Part shown: piece after piece, positions 49,960-60,920 of the stretch
Layout: each line of letters starts with the position of its first letter
Numbering within the stretch: the first letter of the stretch is position 1
The notes under the pieces: generated by a model
What the model saw: the letters and a program-made list of their open reading frames with translations, nothing else
Database searches by the model: none
Told to the model about the DNA's origin: nothing
Assembly (NCBI RefSeq): GCF_019925205.1
Contig: NC_083568.1
Coordinates: 23,992,393 to 24,056,392 of the forward strand
Length of the DNA: 64,000 bases
Source of the DNA: Metopolophium dirhodum
Lineage: Eukaryota > Arthropoda > Insecta > Hemiptera > Aphididae
Reading direction: 5' to 3'
Position numbers and translations under genes: made by a program

Positions 49960-52910
49960 AGGTATGTCCAGTTTTGGGGGTTGAACACAAAAAACAATGT
50001 AATTATTACTCAGTCGATGCAAAATTACGTTTCTAGAAAAATTATTTCGAAGACATTTCCCACTTAAACGGTACTTTTAGGCACGACCTGCATCGTTGAA
50101 CAAAAATACCTAAGTCTATGATTAACCATGGATCAAAGATTATCAGGATAATATCCTATAGTTTCAAATGTATAAATTACAATAAAATATGCACATTATC
50201 TCAATATTACTAAATTGATTATACGTTGGTCGGTGTTGTTTAGCAATCATTTACAAAATATTTAAAAATTAATAAAAATAAAACAAAAAACAATTAATAT
50301 TGTAACAATAACAATTAATGCATTTTAAACCATAGATTATGATTGTATTCACTAATTAATTATTTTCCTGTTGAATTTTTACCTATGCGGTCATCAATAA
50401 AATGTACATTGTCTTAAAACTTTATTAGTTATTTAAAAACTCAATAAATGTAAATCTATTTACTTTTTTAAATTTTAAAATTGATCTATACTTTTGTATT
50501 CCAACGAAGTGTGTTTGAAAATAAAAATACGTTTGACTGTGTTTTACTGTGAAATGTCGAGTCAATAAGCGATACAAAAAAAAAAATATATATAATTATA
50601 CAATAATATCCGTTCGAGCTCTGGTATTAATATTTTAATAGTTAATGTTTTTCTGACGTATCATATTATTATTTACATTAAATGGATAATTCCGTTTAAG
50701 TACCTTTATAATATTACCTATAAGAGTCATATTTACGCTCAGATCAGATTGCAATTATTATTAATAGTAAGAATTCTGATACGGTTGTGTATACAAATAT
50801 TATCCATTTTAATAAACGTCATCCAGCCAGTATATCGAACAATATTTTTTCATCTAAATTCTAAATTACACATATTTCGAGTACCATGTCTTGCTGTGTT
50901 GATTAGATGTGTTTATTCTGCTGCAATTTACTAAAGAAAATTAAGAAAGCTACAAAAAAAAAAAATAAAAATAATTATAATTATAAAACGCAACTAATTT
51001 ATTTAATATTTTGTTCTTTAAGATTTGGTATTTCTGAGTATAATAATATTATGCATTTAATTCAGAGATATTGAAAGGTAAATGCTAACGGACCCATAAG
51101 ATCTTTGAATAATTATTGTATCAACAATATTCTTACTCGACAATTTACTTGACCTCAATGCTTATTTATTATCAAAGTGCTCATATTCTGAGTAATCAAT
51201 TTTGAATTTACTTGAATATGTTGAAACGTACTGAAATCGTCTTGATTTCTATTTAGATTATTATTTAAAGACAATTCGAGATGTATCAAAAATATTTACA
51301 TTTAATTACTTAATGGATTGAAAATGTGTATATTGATAATAGATATGTTCAAAACATTTTTCAATAATTTAATGTTTACGACCATTAGTGTTCAAAGTCA
51401 AGATTGCTGTAGTTATCTAATTATATTTTATAATGATTATGATCAATAAATTGCATTTTAAATGTAAACATAGTTATAAAATAATTTTAAGTTAATGCTT
51501 TACGTTCGTATTTACATTTATCAAAGCTTAAGTCACAATATTTGTGATTCTGTAACATCTGGAATTCTAACCGACGTTCAAGATACTTTGAAACCACATG
51601 TTGTGAACTTAATTTTAACGATTTGAGTTTCTGAAGTTCGGTAAATTTAACCACTTATAGCTAGTTGGATCCATTGAATGGTCAAAGTTAAGTACATTAA
51701 ATGACAGACCTAGTAGGGATATTTATGTAGGCGCTTACAACTGTTATTGAACGACATTTTTTAAGTAGGATGAGTAACATTTTGATATTCAAATATTCAC
51801 AAAATATGTTAGACATATTATATTTGTTTATCATAAAAAATGATGTAATAATAATAATAATAGGTATCAGGTATGTAATCAAACTATTAATAAATAATTA
51901 TTATGATCCACTTAGTTTTTGTGTTCTTAGTTTCATTTGTTCATCATAGTATTTTTGCTTGTAATAAAACGTTATGTATTATTTTCAAATAAAAATCGGA
52001 GTAAATATTATTTTAATTGCCTGATCGGTATTAATTAAGAAAACTTCCCATCTTTTGGGTCAATCTGAAAACTTCTTACACTTAAGATTTTAAGTATTGA
52101 ATTTTCTCTAAAACTTGAAAATGCAATTTATAGTTAATAAATTAGTTTTCATACATCCGTATTTTAGTTTCGAGTTTGACTTATACGTTTGACTAAAACT
52201 ACTGTAGGTGTATTGGATGATATATTATTTATATATGATTCACCATTTTAAGTTTGAGTAACAAGTTAATAATAACTAGTTTTCTAAATTTAAATTAAAC
52301 CTCAGTATTATTATTAAATAGGAGTACCTATATCACATAATATTATTGTACTCACACACAATTTCTAGCAATATTTGTTTACAGTTCATACCACGAGTAT
52401 GCAAATTATTCAAATTCCATAAAATATTCTCCTACAATAGTTTAACAATATGTTGCATGATGTATTAATACTATTTTTGAAAGAATCAGTCCAAGAAATC
52501 ATCGCACTTATGTTATATTATTATTATTACAAAATTACAATAAATGATAAATCTCAAACTGAATTCAAAAACATTTCGAATGAAACTCAGATGATAATGG
52601 TTACTCTATAGACCTACATAGTATATAATTTCAAACTGTCTTAGTTTTTAATATTTAATAAACGATTAAAGAATATTGCTGTTTGAGGTTAATTAAAAAA
52701 CCAAGACTATGAAATGAAAAGAAAATAGTATGTTACAACGCAAAATTATCAATATATTATAATATTATAATTATTATTTTCATATAATTAATTAAAACTG
52801 TGACCTAGGTAGACAATAGGATTGTTAAAACGTCTGAAAATGTTAAAACAATAATATATTAAAGTTTAAAGCAATTAGATGACTGGAAATTAAAAAGAAA
52901 AAAAATAACC
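49960..52910. other. AT-rich non-coding DNA
   Basis: No supported gene or delimited repeat. Frames at 50,749-50,934 (plus) and 51,697-51,882 (minus) look like chance. Confidence 0.45.
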
Positions 52911-52983
52911 ATCAACAAACAATGACTTGTACCCGTTATTTACCGACTCGGTGAAGTCTGCAAAGGAAACCGGGTTTCAGCCA

Positions 52984-53070
52984 TGATTTGTTCCGCCGGC
53001 AATACAGCGAAACGGCGAAATTTCAAGTTAATTATTTCTTCTTGCCCGTGGCATACGATTAATTATTCAG
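52984..53070 (+). repeat. Composite motif, copy B
   Basis: TGATTTGTTC (52,984-52,993), CCGGCAA, GTTAATTATTT (53,027-53,037), an 18-bp spacer, CGATTAATTATTCAG (53,056-53,070). Same parts, order and spacer length as copy A; the stretch between the first and second parts differs by 2 bp in length. Confidence 0.7.
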
Positions 53071-53356
53071 TCCGAGCTAAGTATTCCGGGCGGGCTGTGC
53101 ATTAGTATTACACACATAATGGTAGGTACATGTCCTCCGTAGTAGCCAATTAAAGAGAGACCTTTTGTTGTATGTAATATAGACAAACGATTAAACGCGC
53201 CATACCTTTAATTAACGTTTGGGTTAATTAAGCAATCGGTTGAGAAATCGCTGTGTCGCGTATTTTCTTAGGTCGGTTTCCACTGCTGCTACGTCGCCGC
53301 ACCGTCGGACACCGGCGCAGATTATGAGTCGTGTGCGACGACGTGGTCTTTGATGT

Positions 53357-53400
53357 GGGTGGGGAGGGGGGGTAGTGGTGGTGGTGGTGGTGGTGGTGGT
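53357..53400 (+). repeat. G-quadruplex-capable tract and (GGT)n
   Basis: G runs of 3, 4 and 7 separated by single T and A (53,357-53,372) can supply four GGG runs with one-base loops. A (GGT)n trinucleotide repeat follows from about 53,376 to 53,400. Confidence 0.7.
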
Positions 53401-53535
53401 AGGATAAGGGGGAGGTTTCGTTCGGCTGTGAATAATCGTCATCGGCCGTGAAAAATAAAAGTCACCCTAGGCCGGTAACACGATAGTAATTGCGTATGTG
53501 GAACGTGCGTTCCGGTGGCTGATGAACCGGTCGAA

Positions 53536-53856
53536 ATGCGTTTGAAGAATTATATTTATATAGATTTATATACTTACTACCGGTTGTATAATATCAATCA
53601 TAATATAGGTACGGCGTATATTATTATAGACGTACTGATCGAGCTCTTTAGCCGCCACACAAGTAATGAGTTTAAATGGAAAAAAAAAATGTTATCAAGC
53701 AAGGCGTCGTCGTATGACATCCCAAAGTTTCCGAGTGTAGGCAGTGAAAATTTAATTTACTCACTACCGAGAAAAATCCAATACACATCAAGGAAATCGA
53801 ATGATACGATTGCAGTGGTATTCCGCGTTATATTATATTATATTATACATTCGTAA
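53536..53856 (+). CDS. Unrecognised 106-codon frame
   Basis: Among the longest ATG-initiated open frames in the window. It starts MRLKNYIYIDLYTYYRLYNI, with Tyr and Ile in excess, and has a Ser/Lys-rich middle (KKKMLSSKASSYDIPKFPSV). There is no signal peptide, coiled coil or known motif. The island with copy B lies just upstream, but no TATA box is seen. Chance cannot be excluded; no function is proposed. Confidence 0.2.
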   Translation: MRLKNYIYIDLYTYYRLYNINHNIGTAYIIIDVLIELFSRHTSNEFKWKKKMLSSKASSYDIPKFPSVGSENLIYSLPRKIQYTSRKSNDTIAVVFRVILYYIIHS

Positions 53857-54900
53857 ACTGATAACTATTGATTTTTTTTACACGTTATTCATTTATTTAT
53901 TTCTCTCTTCGACGAAAAACTTTTTTAATCGGAAACCCTAATTATAAAATGTCGGCTTTTAAAATTTACGACGACGACATCGACACTCTTTAATTGCTTA
54001 ATAGCCGGAACCAGACGAACTCGGAAGAATTAGGAAAAATGTTACACAATGTACCAACTAATTAAAAATTATTTATCAATTCACCAATGGTTGTAGTGGT
54101 ACAGCTATCTAAACGACGAACATACCACCAAACAAAAAAGAAAAGAAAAACTTGTACCAATGTTTATAATATTATATATAGATTTTTAATTTTTCGCAAT
54201 ACTTGATACAGAATAAACACATGAAGTGTATGAAGAAAATAAACGAATTTTTTTTATTGTACTAAGTCAATTATTATATTTACATAGTATTAGGTAAGTA
54301 TTAAATATTGTGTTTTTCAAAACAATTAAATACTTTATATCTACTAACGTAGACATTTCATTTATTGTAAAATCATAATCAAGTAAATAATGAGCCAACA
54401 GCCTGAGTGTAAGTAGATACCCAACACAACGTTTGATTGTGGGTTAGAAATTGAAACCAAAGGATGGTGCACATCAAACTTCAACAAATCATCAAACTAC
54501 AACACTACTAATTACTACTACACCACAGTCACCACTAAAACATAAATACTATAATTAAATTATATCAAAATAATGCAGGTAAAAGAAATACAAACCTTTC
54601 ATTAAAATATATACCGTTTCAATATTGTACATTCACAACTAACTATTTACACGTAAGTATACTAAAATACAAATTTAAGAGTTAATATCAATGGAACTTA
54701 CAGTTAATATATGGAAAGTCAATTGATTTAAGTTCCAAAAAAGTATTAAATAAATTATATAATCGGTAACAATTGTCAATCATAACCCTTTGGAGGTAGT
54801 GATTCAATGATGATTATTAGGCCATAATCACATTATTTTGAATATTGTTTATATTACTTACTACAATTAATTTATACTACTTATTTATATTCTATAATTT
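53857..54900. other. AT-rich non-coding DNA
   Basis: Nothing was recognised, apart from a poorly defined A/C-rich segment at 54,440-54,560. Confidence 0.45.
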
Positions 54901-54902
54901 AA

Positions 54903-55169
54903 AATCTGGTATCTAATGTACTTGTTCTATCTTCTTTAGCTGAATGAAGACATACTGCGGGTATTAGGTTAATTGCAGGCTTATTGAATGACAAAGTAAA
55001 ATCATTTGAAATTTTATCTTTAATTTATTTTAAAGTACCTCAGCGTTCAACCAAATCCAACGCTCCTTTTTACGTCCAACATGCAAATACTTATTATATT
55101 TTAGCAAACGGTCCACTAAAACGATCAATGTCAAACGCCAATACGGACCCAAATTTCACATTATTTTGA
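54903..55169 (+). pseudogene. LINE relic: C-terminal reverse transcriptase region
   Basis: In one frame: LVLSSLAE, an in-frame TGA, RHTAGIRLIAGLLNDKVK, then FEILSLIYFKVPQRSTKSNA, PFYVQHANTYYI and the tail MSNANTDPNF before TGA. The series SLAERR, LLNxK-x-x-x-EIL, FKVPQRSTRSNAPFYVP, TNY, M-x-x-AN-x-D-x-F is typical of the C-terminus of Jockey/CR1-like ORF2. The in-frame TGA probably replaces an Arg codon. It is 5'-truncated and not functional. The AT-rich segment after the stop fits a 3' UTR. Confidence 0.75.
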
Positions 55170-55375
55170 TAAATAATGTTAATGTTCTTTTTTTTATGTA
55201 ATTCTATTTTTATTTTTTATTTCCTATTGTTTTCTATTTCTGAACTATTGACGCCATTATACACCTATATACAATAATACTATTTTATAATAGTTATATC
55301 TATTAGAAAATATGTAAAAATAAACTGTATATTTTTGTCGACGTAAAATTGGGATCGGCTCGCAATAACGAGTCG

Positions 55376-55525
55376 CGTTATATTTTTGATAATATTGTCA
55401 AACATTTGATGAAGATAAAAAATATCGATCTACGAGCGTTCTATTTATAAACAATTTAAACAGTTTTAACTATTCCAAAGATCTAAATGGATCAAATGTT
55501 TGACAATATTATCACAAATATAACG
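55376..55525. mobile_element. Near-perfect 35-bp inverted repeat (MITE or hairpin)
   Basis: Arms 55,376-55,410 and 55,491-55,525 are complementary at 34 of 35 positions, starting CGTTATATTT and containing GATAATATTGTCAAACATTT, around an 80-nt interior. No target duplication is evident at these ends. The tight match points to a young foldback element or a structured RNA; it lies ~200 bp after the LINE relic. Confidence 0.65.
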
Positions 55526-55620
55526 TCATGATTGTTATTGATAACATAACCATACAAAAAACAGAATTTTAAATAAAATGTATGTAATATTGATACTAAT
55601 ATTAATTTTATTATAATAAT

Positions 55621-55800
55621 TTAATTACCAATGTTGACTTAAATGTAAATTACCAACAATTATTCAAATTTTATTTTACTAAAACGATTTATCTTGACTT
55701 AAATCAAATGTATTACAATATTCTAAGTATTTTTTTAATCAAAACGATATAGGTTGACTTAACTCTAGAATACCTTAATTTTCGATTAGTTTTGAACAAA
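55621..55800 (+). repeat. 3 x 60-bp diverged tandem repeat
   Basis: TTGACTTAA recurs at 55,634, 55,694 and 55,754, exactly 60 bp apart. Units two and three also share an AAAACGAT start at 55,681 and 55,741. The rest of the units has drifted. Confidence 0.6.
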
Positions 55801-57950
55801 CTCATAAATACTAATAAAATAATTTAAAAGAATCATATATAAGACTTAAACCGTCTGGACCAAAAAAAAAACATATAATTATGTCAAAATTTCACATCGG
55901 TTTTTACATTCGATAATCAAAATGAGTCAAAATCTCATTTTTGGAAAAATCTAACTAAACTCCTTTTGACCATAAAATAAAATAATATGACATATAAATC
56001 ATATTTATCTACTACCTCTTCTTCTCCATCTTTTTCTTCTACTTTTTCGTATTTTTATTCTTCTTACTATCCATATAATGCTATGAAATTAAAATATAAT
56101 ATTAAAATAAAAAAATTAATACTACACACATTTCATTTAAATTTAAATAGTTAAATCAAATAACGCATAGCTATATTCTTCGTAATTTGTATATATTTAT
56201 TTAATTTTTTTAAAAGCATTGTCAAATGTCTGCCTTTGACCTCCAGAATACAAACTAGAACCAATTCACTACAAGAAAACACCCTGTCTCAATGTACAGT
56301 TTAGACGCAAAACTCGCACAAACTTCATTGAAATACCAATAGATTCATCACTCTAATCTTAAATCAAAAAATCATTCTTTGTTTATAGGCTTAATAGTAA
56401 CTGTTGATGTTTTTTTTTTTTTAATAACCGAAAACATTTCGAAGTCTACAAAAATAATTGTTAAGTCAATTTATGTTTTTAATACCGTATACAATTTTAG
56501 CGTCAATTATTGTTATTGTATTTCTCATACGACTGGGAAAACATGATAGTCTGTATCAGGTGGTATAATTATCGAGTAATGTTACGAATACAGGGAAATC
56601 AAAACTGTATCGGTAACGGATACCTATATATATCTACTGTATATATATAGACTGTGTGATGGTATTACATTTAATGTTTTCCGGGGAAAACGCATTACAA
56701 CAAAATATACTTTAGACGTAGTATAATATTATGGTATTATTTGCGTACTTAACCATCGTTGAACATAATATTATTTTATGGGGTATTTAAATCACATGAT
56801 CAATGGTTATAAGCACAAGTATTAAAACGAAGACCCGCACACTACGATATTTGTATATTATGTTACTAATCACTGCAAGTAAATCATCTCGAATCGCCTG
56901 GTACTACTCCACAACTAACGTTCGTCGGTTACACCACAATTTGATATTTCAACGAACGGTGCACATCTCACCGTGGCCGTTATTTTAAGGCCAGCTGTTC
57001 GGTGAACGGTGTAATGCAAATTAACTATTGAATAGTGTATAAATTATTCCCTATTTCGAAGTTTTTTACGAAATGCGATTCATTATAATATTATACTACC
57101 CAGTCCGTGTCTTTTATATTATATTATATTTTTTATTATTTTATTTTTGTAATACGATCCTAATAATATCCTATTGGTTGACTTAAGTTAACATTATTTC
57201 ATGTTTACGTCGTCCGAGCTGTGTTTGGCTGTGTTTGCCAAAATATGTTTTGCCTATGATAATTATGGGCAAGTGAGTAAAATGTACTGCAATAGGTACC
57301 TAGTGTTTTCTCTAAAACTTCATTTTTTAAAACGTTCTCAATACCTAATAATTATTATCTTTGAATAGACAGGAGTAACTATTTTTACCACGACATATCG
57401 TCATGTCATATATTCTTACACAAATAAATGATTTTATTAGACTTCTTCAAATTTATTTCAAACAGCAACAGCTTAGTATGTTCATTAACCAAAATAATAT
57501 CAAACCTAAAATTATTTTTAATTGTCCATTTTTTATCAATAATGTTAGTTTATTGGACATCGAAACTTTCTATAGTAGAATTTATTAATAAGCCACTCTC
57601 TTAGTTTCGTTATCGAAGAGTAAACTAACGTTCCTATAATCGTAACTAAAAAACACATTTTCAGATGGGGCCAAGGTTATGTCCGTTGGAGCAGCTGTGC
57701 GTAGACGGTCGTTAAAGTGGGTTTATTATAACATAACATACAAAAGTACGTTACTGGGAAACTCGATATAGCTAAGAAAATCAAGTTTACGTGTTGTTGT
57801 TTTTCGACAAACCGTCAAAGGTAGAAGCCATTATTTAATTACGTCTATCTCGCACACATCCGAATTCAACGGGAAAAATATATCATTTACAAAGCACTTC
57901 AAAATACTATAATATTGTCAGGCATTTTTACTTTTTTTTTTACAAACGAT
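55801..57950. other. Non-coding DNA
   Basis: AT-rich to about 56,600, then more balanced. Frames at 56,803-56,988 and 57,403-57,588 are unrecognised. An octamer ATGCAAAT is noted separately. Confidence 0.4.
57014..57021 (+). promoter_or_regulatory. POU octamer site ATGCAAAT
   Basis: A perfect octamer, the consensus of POU-domain factors, in a mid-G+C stretch. Single 8-mers occur by chance in 64 kb, so support is slight. Confidence 0.2.
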
Positions 57951-58176
57951 TATCGTCGTGTTAAACACCTCGACGTGGGAAAACAGTTTTTCCGGGAAGC
58001 CTGAGATACTTACGTCTGGATACAAATTATTTTCTATTTCACTATTTATAACACCCGAGGGTAAACGTTTCTGTTTAGAGGACGGTAGATCAAAAATATG
58101 CAATTTCAAAGTGAATACATCAATACATACCTCAAACGTGTTTACACGTTACGTTTTCTGCACCAACGAGTGTTCA

Positions 58177-58263
58177 ATGAAAATGAAAAATGGACATACA
58201 TTACTAACGCTTATTTTTCTTTTAACACTGTGTTTTTCTTTTCACCGGGTGTGCTCGACTTAA
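58177..58263 (+). CDS. Short signal-peptide-like frame
   Basis: ATG at 58,177 opens MKMKNGHTLLTLIFLLTLCF and then SFHRVCST before TAA. Lysines, a long hydrophobic core and small residues after it make a textbook secretory signal shape. A GT near 58,248 (CACCGG/GTGTGC) could splice it onward. The start context is poor and no promoter is seen. It may be the first exon of a secreted protein gene or chance. The same frame is open upstream to 57,958 without another ATG. Confidence 0.15.
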   Translation: MKMKNGHTLLTLIFLLTLCFSFHRVCST

Positions 58264-58289
58264 AAATTTGTGCCACGCTTAAGAACGTC

Positions 58290-60830
58290 TGACAATTGTA
58301 CATAATTTCTCGAATGCTGATGAGAAGATTTGTTTGTTTAAAACTCAAATGGAATGCAAAACAAAATCTGCAGGCCACAAGTTTTACGGTTGACCGAACA
58401 CAGCTCAGTTTTCAGAAATGTTTACAGACCGTATATAGAGTAATGGTTTGTTGTAGTTTACAAGATATTAAGTTACTAAGGTCATAATAACTTTAGTGTA
58501 ATAACTTAAGTGTGGAAACAAGTTAGCAAAATGCATCATCAAATAATGCCAAGCGGTAGGTACCTAAACACATCGTATCCTTACGTAAATTAAATATTTT
58601 TCAAATTACAAAATAAAGGTAGATTTGAAACACAACGTAAAAAATTATAAGTTGTTTCTGTTCATACCATATACTCTGGAAGAATGCTTACACGATAACA
58701 TTGCAAGTGTGCAGTACACAATTGTATAATAATATGGTTGTTGTTTTTGAAACGAAAAATGAATAACCTTTTTTTTATTTCACCGTAATCTTTACGGTTA
58801 ACGTTTTGATTTAGTTTTCATCGGTGTATACCTACAATCGAGTTGTACAATGGACACTGCAGTTTTGATTATGATGCGTTCGATAAATACAAGGCGTTTG
58901 AATTATTGCTCGTGGATAAAAATTAAAAGTGGCACGTGCATTGTATTACAGGCCACATGGCGGACGAATTGAATCATTATCGGCTTATTAAATTCACATA
59001 GTAATGTATTATATGGTATACCATAAACATGCACTGCATCTGTCATATGATTAAGGCCTCTGGTGATATTATATCGATAGAATTTAACTGCGTGCGAAAT
59101 GTGTTTCGCGTAATGCGGTGCGCGATTAACTATTATTAATATTATTATGTAGTTCGACAGAAGTTACATCAAATAATAATACATATTATTATAATATATT
59201 AATTCCGATTTCCGAATGGATCGTGTTAACTCAAATGGTGTCAAATTATTATGTTTTGTATGTATTGAGATTTTAAACCGTGCTGTTGTGCAATTATTAT
59301 TCTGTAAAACATTCGATATGATTGCGAGCGATTCTAAAGTGCTAATCGCATATTATGTTTTCAGCCTGATGGCTGCTTATTTCTAAACGAGGCCACACGT
59401 GCCTTAACACGTCGATAGACAAAACCATAGGACACGAGCAGAGTCGCAACAAGCGTATCGTTAAGCCGAGTATTCTATTTAATTTAAAATTGTGTTTTAT
59501 TCAAAGATCAACAAATTGTTATATGTGTATACCAGCAGCGTATCACTAGACCTATCATCTGCCTCCAAGATCCTTTTTGTTTTACACGATAAGTATAACA
59601 AGATAAGAATGATAATTAAATTATTAGCTTTTTTTTATTAATTTGAAAAAAATTATTTTATCAAAAATAAGGTGAGTTGGTAAATAAGTGAGCGTGGTGT
59701 ATACATTCATAATATACACACCGGTCATACCTAAGCCATGCAGTGTTGGCAGTTGTTTTTTTCCACTGAATTTTCATGCACCCAGCCTTAGACAACGTTC
59801 ACCATATTAATATCTATGCTAATATCTAATCTAGGCATATGGCAACTCGACTCAGCTTATTCACGACCCGTACGATTGAAGACTCCCAAGACGACAACTG
59901 AAATTGTTATTCAATCGAATTAATAAGAATATATCGAACAGCTGATATTTGTTATATTTAATGGATACGATTTCTGATACACACTATATTATAAATAATA
60001 TTTAAAATGTCATTCTTTATAAATGGAAATCGTTGCTTACCAAGACGTATAAATTGATAAATTGTGTATTATTTTAAAATTCTAGGTATAGGTTTTATTT
60101 TTTTCTCTCGCGAAAACAAGTCGTTTGAAATATTTCAAAAGTATAAAAATCTACAAACAAATACAATAAAAAAGTAATAATCACCAGAAGAAACCTTATT
60201 TTAATATTGTTTAACAATAGCGAAATGAGTGAAAGAAAATAACGATGAAAAATAGTTTCACGGTTGTGAAAAAAAAAGTAAAAAGTAGTCATGTTCTGGG
60301 AAATTCAAAAACAACATTTTCTCTGCACTTTCCAGGCTGTCGATAGCTATAGCGCTGTAACAAATTACTGAACAATAAGCAATATGCAGATGTCAAATAA
60401 TAACGTAGTTTGATTAAGTTAGATTTCGAAACTTATTCAGTCATAATATTATGGCTGCATAGTAATATTCAGCATTCAACATTTCGACAGGAAAGTAAAA
60501 TAATAATAATAATTATAATTCTATGTTCAAAAATTATGCACGGCCATGAAGTTATAGTAGTTAGATGGTATTAAATTACGTTGAGCATCACCATTGTTAA
60601 TCTTAATTCTTAACTTTCACTTGAAAGCAATTAACAGCTGACGGGTTTGCGTGTTGGAGCGTTATCGAACGGATATAATATGTTAATGTATTCTTTTTGA
60701 AGTATATTTTACGTTACTGGTAATATGCGTATTATAATAATTTTCCTTCGTTGCATGAATATTATAACCTGAAAAGATGCTGGAATACGTTTTGTGCGGT
60801 TGAAAAACTTAAGTTTCGCATTAATGCATT
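58290..60830. other. Non-coding DNA
   Basis: Mixed composition; 58,840-59,480 is G+C-richer with scattered CpG. No supported gene or delimited repeat. Confidence 0.4.
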
Positions 60831-60833
60831 ATA

Positions 60834-60920
60834 GATTCTAAGCGGAGCGAATGAATGAATTGTATAATTTACAATGATGCATGTGCGTGGTTTTTTTGTC
60901 CGTCATCAACATTTGGAGTG
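60834..60920 (-). repeat. Family X right-end fragment, inverted
   Basis: GATTCTAAGCGGAGCGA..., ACAATGATG and GTCCGTCATCA match the complement of 18,728-18,804 in order. More diverged family X text may continue to about 61,090. Confidence 0.6.

Larger units (their letters stand above)
52920..53530. promoter_or_regulatory. CpG-rich island with TAATTA cluster (copy B)
   Basis: Contains copy B of the composite motif (52,984-53,070), then two TTAATTAA palindromes (53,208-53,215 and 53,224-53,231, 16 bp apart), a CpG-rich tract (53,250-53,350) and a quadruplex-capable G tract. At least four homeodomain-type cores within 205 bp suggest an enhancer. The factor and target gene cannot be named from the sequence. 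Confidence 0.45.
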
